From NCBI GenBank assembly GCA_900168235.1, contig FUZG01000004.1, positions 62,001-126,000 on the forward strand: a stretch of 64,000 nucleotides of DNA, in the 5' to 3' direction. The notes below the pieces were generated by a model that saw nothing but the letters and a program-made list of their open reading frames with translations, was not told where the DNA came from and did not search any database. The translations under genes were made by a program, and so were the position numbers. This DNA comes from Lachnospiraceae bacterium. GTDB taxonomy: Bacteria > Bacillota > Clostridia > Lachnospirales > Lachnospiraceae. The stretch's first letter is position 1. Each line of letters begins with the position of its first letter. This document shows positions 54,518 to 62,793 of this stretch, in pieces.

Positions 54518-54674
54518 AATTTTATTATAGTTATGGGATTGGAAATTCTCGAAAACGTTTGGAAGCCGCAAACATGGCTATGAATAATTATTTAAAAGAT
54601 GACATTCAAAGGAGCTATTTGGAATGAAATGGAAATATAACGTATTGATTGACAGAATCAACTGGCGGAAATAA
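54514..54674 (+). other. Two overlapping micro-ORFs after the macrodomain gene
   Basis: A 37-codon frame (54514-54627, starts [19 protein letters not shown]) overlaps the macrodomain stop as ATGA. A 16-codon frame (54624-54674) overlaps the end of the first as ATGA and has AAAGGAG 9 bp upstream. They look either like tiny coupled genes or like remnants of a decayed gene. The rest of 54675-55467 is AT-rich and shows no convincing gene on the plus strand. Confidence 0.3.
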
Positions 54675-54935
54675 AATAGTAAAAGTATCGTCAGTGATTC
54701 TGAATCTGACTTCTAACACAGATTGAATCTTAGTAATCTATTTTCTTACATTTAATTGCACACAGAGAGTATTCTAATAGATAATGAAAAGCAGATTGTC
54801 TCTGTTGCAAGATTTTTCTTTATTTCATAATTTCCCGCGCAATGCACAACTGAAAATCGAATAGACGGTGCTTCGGGAGAATAGTTCTAAATATATTCGC
54901 ATAATATAAATTATACGAATATATTGCCGCATGAA

Positions 54936-55091
54936 TCAAAAACTGTCAAGATTCGTGTCTTTGGTTAACATAAATCCATTATGTAAACCATTATCGGTTT
55001 TAACGTCCCAAACCCATATTTTTACGATTTTCATAATTTTACCCTTGAGCTTGTCAAGCTCTTCTGATTTTGCTCTTAAAAGTACCAGCAT
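54936..55091 (-). CDS. Possible 51-residue small protein
   Basis: A short frame in an otherwise empty stretch encodes a basic protein of 51 residues starting MLVLLRAKSEELDKLKGK. The N-terminal half could form an amphipathic helix. An AGAGG lies only 2 bp before the ATG, which is closer than usual. I recognise no family. It may be a chance frame. Confidence 0.25.
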   Translation of the reverse strand: MLVLLRAKSEELDKLKGKIMKIVKIWVWDVKTDNGLHNGFMLTKDTNLDSF

Positions 55092-55396
55092 AACCTCTCA
55101 CTTAAAATAATTACAATTAATTGATCATATTTACTGTCGAGGTTTTAGAAAGCAAACATTTTATACATTTAAATATACATAGCTTAATGCATATTTTTTC
55201 CGTTATTAATTTCTGCAGATTGCTTTTGCTTTAACCATTTTCTATCATTCTTTCCCAGCCATTTTTATCTCGCCTCGCCGATAAATTACGCTTAAAGCAC
55301 GCAGAATCATCCGCGTAAAAAAATACGAGCATCAAGACCGGTTCGATTTATTTTTATGCCCGCCTGGTGTATAATCATGAGCAGCACGTATCTTTT

Positions 55397-55425
55397 TTGA
55401 AATAATTCAATACCTTTTATAGATA
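55397..55425 (+). promoter_or_regulatory. Possible promoter of the diguanylate cyclase gene
   Basis: TTGAAA (55397-55402) and TAGATA (55420-55425) are spaced by 17 bp, about 43 bp before the ATG. No c-di-GMP riboswitch signature was seen in the leader. Confidence 0.35.
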
Positions 55426-55467
55426 CGGCTAAAATCAGCATACACTTAAAATTGAGGGAGAGATCAT

Positions 55468-56649
55468 ATGCTGCCACATCCAGAAAAACCATTTATTCTG
55501 TTTATCATAATAATTTGTCTTATGACACTGAGTATTATCGCGTCAAAAACAAATGAAAATATTGGCAGCCGTCAGGAAGTTCGTGCTTTTAAGGGAATGT
55601 TGTATTCATTCATGGCTTATGCACTCGTTGATCTGAGGCTTTTATTTGATCATTTTTATACTTCATTTCCCAGACTGTTCGTTCTGTTTGTAATGGCTGT
55701 TGGATTTTCGTCCATGTCATTTGCATGTTACTGCTGGTTTATGTACGTTTCTTCCAGCGTTCGCCCACTCGTTAAATCCACAAAAATATGGAATATTCTG
55801 ACAGCTATTCCGCTTTTATTCGTTATATGTATGCTGTTCACACCCCTGCATATATTTGTCTACGATTTTGATACGGAACCAACTTTCAAGCCCATGCTTT
55901 CCATGATCATTTTTATGGACTATGTTTATCTGATCGTTGCTTCCGGTATTTCAATATATAAAAGGAATACAGCCAAGAGCCGTTTTGAAAAAAAGCAATA
56001 CAGCGGTCAGCTCATATTTATCCTTTTCTTTACCCTATGCGGTGCTGTTGTGGTTGTCCTGCTTAACCTTCCTGTGACTGAACTGCTTTATATTCCTGTT
56101 GTACTTAAATTATTTGTGGATCTTCAGGAATCGCGGATTTATACAGACGCGCTGACTAAACTTAATAATCGTCGTCGGATCACGGAATATATCACCGACG
56201 AGCTTGCTACCTGTAATAAAGAAAATCCGCTGACCATCATCATGCTGGATCTTGATTTCTTTAAGAGTATCAATGATATTCTCGGACATGATGACGGCGA
56301 TAAAGCGCTTATTTCATTTTCAAATGCTCTTAGAAACGTTCTTGCTCCAAAATACGCCATCGCAGCCAGATGGGGAGGCGATGAATTTGTCGTTGCAGGA
56401 AAAGAAAAGAATCTTGAAATTAATTTACGTGAAAAAATTGTAGAAGAATTGAAAAAAGATCCCTATTCAGAATTTCTGCCTCTGTTCAGCATTGGTGTCT
56501 ATAAATGTACTTCGCCAAACATCACATACGAACAGGCACTCGTAAACGCAGATACGGAGCTATATAAAGATAAATCAGTCCAGCACAGAAAATCAGATGC
56601 ATTTTTTATGCAGTTAAATATGATAAAACAAGACCGCGCATCACGTTAA
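55468..56649 (+). CDS. Membrane diguanylate cyclase (GGDEF domain)
   Basis: This 393-residue protein should make c-di-GMP from two GTP. The N-terminal half (about residues 5-210) has six to seven hydrophobic helices forming a membrane sensor without a recognised ligand domain. The C-terminal half (about 225-380) is a GGDEF domain. It has DALTKLNNRR, MLDLDFFKSIND, GHDDGDKAL and the intact active site RWGGDEF. The RxxD inhibitory site is absent (PKYA at that position), so product inhibition is not expected. A GGGAGAG ribosome site precedes the ATG. It lies 1.7 kb downstream of the Pel operon and may supply its PelD. Confidence 0.93.
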   Translation: MLPHPEKPFILFIIIICLMTLSIIASKTNENIGSRQEVRAFKGMLYSFMAYALVDLRLLFDHFYTSFPRLFVLFVMAVGFSSMSFACYCWFMYVSSSVRPLVKSTKIWNILTAIPLLFVICMLFTPLHIFVYDFDTEPTFKPMLSMIIFMDYVYLIVASGISIYKRNTAKSRFEKKQYSGQLIFILFFTLCGAVVVVLLNLPVTELLYIPVVLKLFVDLQESRIYTDALTKLNNRRRITEYITDELATCNKENPLTIIMLDLDFFKSINDILGHDDGDKALISFSNALRNVLAPKYAIAARWGGDEFVVAGKEKNLEINLREKIVEELKKDPYSEFLPLFSIGVYKCTSPNITYEQALVNADTELYKDKSVQHRKSDAFFMQLNMIKQDRASR

Positions 56650-56670
56650 ACCTGTTACATGAAACACAAA

Positions 56671-56710
56671 GAACCCGATACCTCCAATTACGAAGTATCG
56701 GGTTCATTTA
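56671..56710. terminator. Terminator between convergent cyclase and lipoprotein genes
   Basis: An 11-bp perfect stem (GAACCCGATAC 56671-56681 with GTATCGGGTTC 56695-56705) lies between the two convergent genes, with A/T-rich flanks on both sides. Confidence 0.75.
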
Positions 56711-56730
56711 TTGAACACTTAGCAAGTTTT

Positions 56731-57468
56731 TTACTTTAATACTCTGATAACTTCCTCAAGCGCATCTACCAACTGGGAAAGATTATTATAGGTCTCCAAT
56801 TTCTTCTCAGCCGAAAGATCTGAAAGGTCGATATCACCATAAATATCGATTGCCTGACGCGATGACTGCAATAATTCCTCGAGATCATCATTCTGAGCGA
56901 CTGCGTCATCCGCATAGGTATCAATGAGTTCATTATATGTATTAACAAGTTTCTGGTACATATTTCTGACATCTGTGTTTGATACCGCAGGCTCTGCGTC
57001 ATCAACCGTTTCCATCTGGTCAATAATCATCTGAAGCGCTTCGGCTGTAGTGATCATTGCATCATTCAGTGTCTTATAATCTTCCTGACCGTTGAAATCA
57101 TCCTCTGATAATTCTCCCATCTCTTCGATAAGATCCTTTGCATCAGACATATTTTTCTCAACAGAGTCAGACTGCGCGATCTTATCATTCATGTACAGAT
57201 CATTTACGGTATCATAAATTTCTGTCAGGGTTTTGTAATTATCCTGAAGATCCTCAAATGTGAGTTCAGAGGACTCTTCCTTTAGATCAGCCTTTTCTCC
57301 AACAGCCTTTGCCGGAGCTTCTGCCTCTTCTGCTTCTTCTGCCTGTGTCTCTTCCTGAGCAGGTGCTTCTGCAGGCGCCTTGTCATTGGTGTCACCACCG
57401 CCGCATCCCATTAGTAAAGATGCGCACAATACACCTGCGATTAAAAGTGATAAAAATTTGTTTTTCAT
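56731..57468 (-). CDS. Lipoprotein with internally duplicated helical domain
   Basis: This 245-residue secreted lipoprotein has a signal peptide with the lipobox LLMGC (Cys22 lipidated), an acidic alanine/glutamate-rich linker (residues 23-60) and a helical part. The helical part is built from two similar halves: about 70-145 (LQDNYKTLTEIYDTVNDLY, IAQSDSVEKNM) and about 165-245 (MYQKLVNTYNELIDTYADD, VAQNDDLEELL). The duplication is visible by eye. No function is recognised. An AGAGGGG ribosome site precedes the ATG. It is encoded alone. Confidence 0.8.
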   Translation of the reverse strand: MKNKFLSLLIAGVLCASLLMGCGGGDTNDKAPAEAPAQEETQAEEAEEAEAPAKAVGEKADLKEESSELTFEDLQDNYKTLTEIYDTVNDLYMNDKIAQSDSVEKNMSDAKDLIEEMGELSEDDFNGQEDYKTLNDAMITTAEALQMIIDQMETVDDAEPAVSNTDVRNMYQKLVNTYNELIDTYADDAVAQNDDLEELLQSSRQAIDIYGDIDLSDLSAEKKLETYNNLSQLVDALEEVIRVLK

Positions 57469-57494
57469 ATTAATCCCCTCTTAAAGTAAAACCG

Positions 57495-57523
57495 TATATA
57501 GTAACTCCTTTATGCGCTTACAA
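57495..57523 (-). promoter_or_regulatory. Predicted promoter of the lipoprotein gene
   Basis: On the minus strand TTGTAA (complement of 57518-57523) and TATATA (complement of 57495-57500) are spaced by 17 bp. Confidence 0.5.
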
Positions 57524-57700
57524 AATATCCCTAACACATATGTTAATAATGCGGTTTAACCCAAGAAATGTCAACACAACTCGCTTTTGTAGACATAATA
57601 GTCAGACACACAAGAAACCCCGAAAATATCGGCAAAACAGTCATCAAAATTGTTTTGGGACGTAAATTGTATATAATTATGCCCATTCGCAGGACAAATA

Positions 57701-57709
57701 TGCTATAAT
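57701..57709 (+). promoter_or_regulatory. Extended -10 promoter of the recombinase gene
   Basis: TGCTATAAT is a perfect extended -10 element (TGnTATAAT) about 50 bp before the recombinase ATG. No good -35 is seen, which is tolerated with an extended -10. Confidence 0.55.
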
Positions 57710-57757
57710 ATATGCAAACATACATTCGTGCAGGCTATGTACGATCACAGAGGTACT

Positions 57758-58810
57758 ATGTCAGATTACAAAAAAGAAACAAACTACGAGGTGCGTCAAA
57801 AGGCGAATAAGATCATTGCCAGACTTCCGGACTACATTCACGACTATTTTCTCGAGCGTGAGATACGTCTCAGCGCTATGTCCATATATTCATATGCAAA
57901 CCAGCTTCAGACTTTTTTTAATTTTCTAAAAGATCACAATCCTGCCCTGTCCGACAAGGATATTTCAGAGATCAGTCTGGATGATCTGAATCGTTTGAAT
58001 GACCGTGATCTCGTTGAATTTATGCATCATCTTCGAAATTATCCCGAAAAACGCGCTAACGGTTCTATTCATTATATAGAGTGCAGTCCCATCACCATAG
58101 AGCACTACACAGTGACTCTCAATACTTTCTGGAAATATCTGGTCGCGCGTCATATGGTGGATTCAAACCCCATAGAGCTCATAACCCGAGCAAAGCTCCC
58201 AAAACAGGAAGTTATCTATCTGGACAGAGACAGCCGGGACCAGTTCCTTGACGCGGTGGAAACCGGAGACGGGCTCAATGACAGACAGGCAAAGTTTCAC
58301 GAAAAAAACGGGGTGCGTGATCTTGCGATCATGAACATTTTTTTGTCCACAGGCATACGAGTTTCAGAGCTTGTGGGAATGGACATAAATGACATTGATT
58401 TTCAGAAACACAGCATAAATGTGTACCGTAAGGGCGGAAATTTCGACCGTGTTTTTTTCAGTGATAAGGCAGAATACTACCTTAAACAGTACCTTGAAGT
58501 ACGAAAAGATCTTTACGAACCTGAAGAAAAGGAAATGGCGGTATTCCTCAATAGAAACGGAAAACGGCTCAGTGTCAGATCTGTACAGCTAATGGTCAAA
58601 AAATACATAAACGCTTCGATGCCTTCGGAAGCCGACCGCATCACCCCGCATAAATTGAGGTCGACCTATGCGGAAACTATGCTGAAAGCTACAGGCGGCG
58701 ATCTGGAGAAGGTTCAAAAGCTTCTCGGCCACTCTTCCATTACCTCAACCACTCACTACGTTGATAGTACGGAAGCAGAAAAAGCGTCCGTCAGAAATCT
58801 TTCTCAGTAA
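57758..58810 (+). CDS. XerS-like tyrosine recombinase
   Basis: This 350-residue site-specific recombinase has the N-terminal core-binding SAM-like domain (about residues 20-150) and the catalytic domain. Catalytic residues are visible: Arg in STGIRVSEL, the Lys-containing beta-turn YRKGGNFDR, HKLRSTYA (His-x-x-Arg) and LGHSSITSTTHYV (His and the nucleophilic Tyr). The length and the RDLAIMNIFLSTGIRVSE/RKGG pattern resemble XerS, the single-recombinase system for chromosome dimers. There is no sign of a mobile element around it. The ATG at 57758 follows AGAGG. Confidence 0.85.
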   Translation: MSDYKKETNYEVRQKANKIIARLPDYIHDYFLEREIRLSAMSIYSYANQLQTFFNFLKDHNPALSDKDISEISLDDLNRLNDRDLVEFMHHLRNYPEKRANGSIHYIECSPITIEHYTVTLNTFWKYLVARHMVDSNPIELITRAKLPKQEVIYLDRDSRDQFLDAVETGDGLNDRQAKFHEKNGVRDLAIMNIFLSTGIRVSELVGMDINDIDFQKHSINVYRKGGNFDRVFFSDKAEYYLKQYLEVRKDLYEPEEKEMAVFLNRNGKRLSVRSVQLMVKKYINASMPSEADRITPHKLRSTYAETMLKATGGDLEKVQKLLGHSSITSTTHYVDSTEAEKASVRNLSQ

Positions 58811-58814
58811 ATTT

Positions 58815-58866
58815 AAAGTGCTATGTACAAAAATGTCCCCGACACAATGTACATAGCACTTTATTT
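58815..58866. terminator. Bidirectional terminator after the recombinase gene
   Basis: A perfect 15-bp inverted repeat (58815-58829 with 58848-58862), with an inner TGTC/GACA pair in the loop, lies between the convergent recombinase and xanthine dehydrogenase genes. The plus-strand tail is TTATTTT. Confidence 0.85.
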
Positions 58867-58898
58867 TCTACTTATTCAAATATGAACATATCAAAACA

Positions 58899-61457
58899 TC
58901 ATTTCCGATATGCCGTGTTATCAAGCGGAAGTTTCGTACGGAAGATGCCGTCTCTCTTGTAGTAAGCGAGCTGAACCGCAGGTGATGTAGGGATGAGCGG
59001 GATCTCTCCCACGCCCTTTGCACCGTATGCGAGTTCTGCATGGTTTTTTTCAACAAGTATCGTCTCGATCTCAGGCACATCCGTTGCACGCCACAGACCT
59101 ATACCGCCAAAACGCACCGTGGGATGTCCATCCTTCATCTTAAGGCTCTCAGTAAGACCATAGCCCAGTCCGGTTACGATACCTCCTTCGATCTGACCCT
59201 CTACATTTACAGGATTGACTGCTTTTCCTACATCGTGGGCTGCGACAATTTTTTTCACCTTACCGTCATCATCAAGTATCACAACCTGAGTTGCATAGCC
59301 GTATGCCAGATGACTCACAGGATTCGGCTTATCAGAGCCCATAGGATCAGTGATGCCTTCAAATTCTGCATAGAACTCTTCTCCCTCCATCTCTGACAGG
59401 GACTTTTCCTTCAATGCATCACGAAGCTTCAGCGAAACTTTTCTGGTTGCTTCTCCTGTTAAAACAGTCTGTCTGGAAGCCGTACTTGTGCCGGAATCAG
59501 GCGTATACTTGGTGTCTGGCATCATGCAGATAACATCTGATGCAGAAAGACCTGTGGTTTCACAGCATATTGCCCTCATAGTGGAAACAATTCCCTGTCC
59601 CATGCATGCAGCACTTGTTCTGAGGCTTACCTTTCCGTCAACGATCTTGAGTCTGACACGTCCGATATCAGGAACACCTACACCAACGCCGGAATTTTTG
59701 ATAGCGCATGCGATACCTGCATGACTCTCATTTGCATAGTAAACGTCCTTAACTGCATCCAGTGTTTCTACGATTCCTGTACCCTCGTCAGCGATCTGTC
59801 CGTTTGGAAGTACCTGCCCGGGACGGAGTGCGTTGAGATAACGTATCTCAAAAGGATCGATGCCAACCTTTTCTGCCAGCTCATTCAGCTGGCACTCAGT
59901 AGCAAACATGGTCTGAACAACACCAAATCCGCGGAATGCACCGCAGGGAATGTTATTTGTATAAACTGCAGTCCCAACAATATCAATATCCTGATAATTA
60001 TAAGGACCTGCCGCATGTGTGCATGCTCTCTGGAGAACCGGGCCGCCGAGTGAAGCGTATGCGCCTGTATCGGATACCAGACGGAGCTTCATTCCTGTGA
60101 GTCTTCCGTTTTTATCGCATCCTGTGGTCATTTCCATCTTCATGGGATGACGCTTCGGATGATACCAGAGGCTTTCTTCGCGGGTGAAAGTGACTCTGAC
60201 AGGAACTTTTGCGAGATATGCAAGGAGTGCCGCATGATGCTGCACACTCATATCCTCTTTTCCGCCAAAACCTCCTCCCACATACGCACTGATTATGCGT
60301 AGCTTATCAGGATCGGTTATTCCGAGAAGTTTGCTTATCTCACGGTGTTCATCATAAACAGACTGTCCGCCTGTATAAACTGTGAGTACGTCGCCTTCCG
60401 GAACGGCAAGAGCACTTTCAGGCTCCAAAAATGCGTGTTCCTGCGCCTCTGTCTGATAAACATGAGTTACGGTATAGGCAGACTCAGCCAGCGCTTTATC
60501 AGCATCACCACGATGAATCTTCTCGACGCGGTACACATTTCCGCTTTCATGAATCTTCGGAGCGCCGTCCTTTAACGCATCCTCAGGATCGAGGATCGGT
60601 GTTCTTTCTTCGTAATCAACTTCGATAAGTTCACGTATCTCATTCAGCGCTTTCTCCGAACGAGCCGCTATCAGAGCAATGGCGTCACCAAGATATCTCG
60701 TTTCCTCGCCGACTGCTATAAGTGCAGGCCAGTCCTGAGTCAGATGACCTATAACGCGGTCTCCCGGGACATCCTCCGCAAGGACGATCTTTACGCAGTC
60801 AGGATGTGCCAGAGCTTTGTCGATATTTATGGAGCGGACAAGCGCTCTCGGATACTTACTGTGGAGCGCACCGCCGTATACCATCCCCGGAACTTTGATA
60901 TCTCGTGCAAATTTTGCTGTGCCGAGAATCTTTGTCGAAGCATCCTGTCTTATTGCTCTTTCACCTACAAATCCCTTTGCCACAGCTTTTTCCGGCTTTA
61001 CCTCACCTCTAAAGCACTTAGCCGCAAGGGAAATTGCCTCTACTATCTTCTTATAACCAGTACATCTGCACAGATTTCCCTTGATAGCCTGACGGATGTC
61101 GTCTTCTGTAGGATTGAGATTAGTGTCCAAAAGAGACTTTGCACTGATGACCATTCCCGGCGTGCAGAATCCGCACTGCACAGCTCCGGCAGTTCCAAAT
61201 GCATAGTCATAGACTTCCTTTTCTTTCTCCGTTAATCCTTCTACAGTAATGATCTCGTGTCCATCTGCTTTCTCAGTAGAAACGAGACATGCACGCTGTT
61301 TTTTGCCGTCTACGAGAATAGTACACGCGCCGCAGGCACCTTCACCGCATCCGTCCTTGACCGAGGTCAGGTCCAGTACTTCTCTTAAAAAATGCAGCAT
61401 CGTGCAGTTTTCCTCGGTCGATATATCTTTTCCGTTTACCTTAAATGAATATCCCAT
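58899..61457 (-). CDS. xdh: Selenium-dependent type xanthine dehydrogenase (fused 2Fe-2S and molybdopterin subunits)
   Basis: This 852-residue molybdenum hydroxylase probably oxidises purines such as xanthine. Residues 1-160 form the two-cluster 2Fe-2S domain (CGEGACGACTILVDG, then CGFCTPGM and NLCRCTGY). Residues about 165-852 form the molybdopterin domain with YVGGGFGGKED, the GAFRGFG arginine loop and the catalytic Glu in AKGVGEIPLIPTSPA. The fused layout and length match the selenium-dependent molybdenum hydroxylase 1 family. Any selenium would be a labile ligand, not a selenocysteine in this chain. The FAD subunit gene lies 15 bp upstream. Confidence 0.88.
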   Translation of the reverse strand: MGYSFKVNGKDISTEENCTMLHFLREVLDLTSVKDGCGEGACGACTILVDGKKQRACLVSTEKADGHEIITVEGLTEKEKEVYDYAFGTAGAVQCGFCTPGMVISAKSLLDTNLNPTEDDIRQAIKGNLCRCTGYKKIVEAISLAAKCFRGEVKPEKAVAKGFVGERAIRQDASTKILGTAKFARDIKVPGMVYGGALHSKYPRALVRSINIDKALAHPDCVKIVLAEDVPGDRVIGHLTQDWPALIAVGEETRYLGDAIALIAARSEKALNEIRELIEVDYEERTPILDPEDALKDGAPKIHESGNVYRVEKIHRGDADKALAESAYTVTHVYQTEAQEHAFLEPESALAVPEGDVLTVYTGGQSVYDEHREISKLLGITDPDKLRIISAYVGGGFGGKEDMSVQHHAALLAYLAKVPVRVTFTREESLWYHPKRHPMKMEMTTGCDKNGRLTGMKLRLVSDTGAYASLGGPVLQRACTHAAGPYNYQDIDIVGTAVYTNNIPCGAFRGFGVVQTMFATECQLNELAEKVGIDPFEIRYLNALRPGQVLPNGQIADEGTGIVETLDAVKDVYYANESHAGIACAIKNSGVGVGVPDIGRVRLKIVDGKVSLRTSAACMGQGIVSTMRAICCETTGLSASDVICMMPDTKYTPDSGTSTASRQTVLTGEATRKVSLKLRDALKEKSLSEMEGEEFYAEFEGITDPMGSDKPNPVSHLAYGYATQVVILDDDGKVKKIVAAHDVGKAVNPVNVEGQIEGGIVTGLGYGLTESLKMKDGHPTVRFGGIGLWRATDVPEIETILVEKNHAELAYGAKGVGEIPLIPTSPAVQLAYYKRDGIFRTKLPLDNTAYRK

Positions 61458-61472
61458 ATTTCCCCAAATCCT

Positions 61473-62312
61473 TTATCCTAAAAACTCATCGAGAAGATTC
61501 AGACAGACTTTTCTCCGGTATATTTCAGAAGAACGCTGATCACTTATCGGATGGAGCACTGCATCATATTCTGAAATGATCTCGCTCTTTTTATCCGAAA
61601 GCTCTGAAACCGACAGACCAACGATTTTTTCCTCTATATCCTTTCGGCGTAAAACTGTTATTCCAACAGAGCCGAAAGCTATACGGATGTCCAAAATTTT
61701 GTCGTCCTGAACCTTGCATATACCAGCAAAAGAAAGCTTTGCGATAGCCTCTGCTTTTCTGGCACCGACCTTTGTGTGACTGAGCTTTGTCATGCCTTTA
61801 TATGAAGCCTGCGGAATCTCTATTCTTGTCACGATCTCATCAGGATGAAGGTCGATCTTTCGGATTCCGAGTATAAAATCTTCTATAGGAATACGCCGCT
61901 CAATAACTTCACCGTTTTCGCCTGCAGACGAAACAACGACCACCGCATCCATCGCATAGAGGACAGGAAGCGTATCTCCTGCCGGTGAGGCATTGCAGAC
62001 ATTTCCCGCAACAGTACCTACATTCCGTATAGCAGGAGAAGCTATCTCGCGCATGGTGTCACGAAGAACTTTCGGTACGCGCTCATCCTCGATAAGCTCT
62101 GCGTAAGTGCATCCTGCTCCTATACTCAAAAAATCTCCGTCTTCTTCGACAGTCTTTAATTCAGCCAAAGAACTCAGATAAATGATATTTTCAGCAGTTT
62201 TATGTATGACCATTACATCACTGCCGCCCATCACAAGAACTGCGTCATTCTGCTTTTCCTTTTTTACTGACAGCGCTTCTGCAAGGCTCTCAGGATAATA
62301 TGCATTTACCAT
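61473..62312 (-). CDS. Xanthine dehydrogenase FAD-binding subunit
   Basis: This is the FAD-containing electron-transfer subunit of a molybdenum hydroxylase. The 279-residue protein has the FAD-binding pattern VLVMGGSDVMVIHK near residue 30, SIGAGCTYAELIED, and GTVAGNVCNASPAGDTLPVLYAMDA. A C-terminal CO-dehydrogenase-flavoprotein-like domain follows. It overlaps the 2Fe-2S subunit gene by 7 bp and precedes the fused dehydrogenase. It could serve either enzyme. Confidence 0.92.
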   Translation of the reverse strand: MVNAYYPESLAEALSVKKEKQNDAVLVMGGSDVMVIHKTAENIIYLSSLAELKTVEEDGDFLSIGAGCTYAELIEDERVPKVLRDTMREIASPAIRNVGTVAGNVCNASPAGDTLPVLYAMDAVVVVSSAGENGEVIERRIPIEDFILGIRKIDLHPDEIVTRIEIPQASYKGMTKLSHTKVGARKAEAIAKLSFAGICKVQDDKILDIRIAFGSVGITVLRRKDIEEKIVGLSVSELSDKKSEIISEYDAVLHPISDQRSSEIYRRKVCLNLLDEFLG

Positions 62313-62773
62313 AATCCTGCTCCTTTCTCCGCTGCCATGCTGACGGCATCGATTATCATGTTATAGCCTGTGCATCTGCAAAGATTTCCCGACAAGCCTT
62401 CCCTTATCTCATCCTCCGTGGGATGCGGTTTTCGGAGAAGCAGTGCTTCTGAAGCCATTATCATTCCCGGTATGCAGAAACCGCACTGTACAGCCCCTGC
62501 ATCAGCAAAACACTTTTCCAAAAGCTTGTACTCTTCGCTGTCACGAAAGCCTTCAAGAGTGATCACATTTTTGCCCCTAACATTTCCAAGAGGAGTTATG
62601 CAGGAGTTCCATAATTTTCCGTCCACAAGCACGGAACAGGCACCACATTCACCTTCTCCGCAGCCTTCCTTTGGACCTGTGAGCTCAAATTCCTCACGGA
62701 GCACATCCAGCAGTCTCGTATCAGGAGACATCTGACTGCTTCTTTTCTTGCCATTTAACGTAAACTCAACCAT
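62306..62773 (-). CDS. Xanthine dehydrogenase 2Fe-2S subunit
   Basis: This 155-residue iron-sulfur subunit carries two [2Fe-2S] clusters. The plant-type cluster cysteines lie in CGEGECGACSVLVDG, and the second set is in QCGFCIPGM and NLCRCTGYN. The ATG at 62773 (minus strand) begins MVEFTLNGKK with AAGGAG upstream. A longer frame adds a basic leader without a ribosome site. It follows the partial molybdopterin subunit by 20 bp and probably partners it. Confidence 0.93.
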   Translation of the reverse strand: MVEFTLNGKKRSSQMSPDTRLLDVLREEFELTGPKEGCGEGECGACSVLVDGKLWNSCITPLGNVRGKNVITLEGFRDSEEYKLLEKCFADAGAVQCGFCIPGMIMASEALLLRKPHPTEDEIREGLSGNLCRCTGYNMIIDAVSMAAEKGAGLW

Positions 62774-62793
62774 AGTCTGATTTCTCCTTATTT

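Noticed and set aside
57469-57757. LexA-like or dif-like site upstream of the recombinase
   Set aside because: The AAACATACATTC segment has a mismatch in each half of the LexA pattern, and no convincing imperfect palindrome of dif length was recognised.
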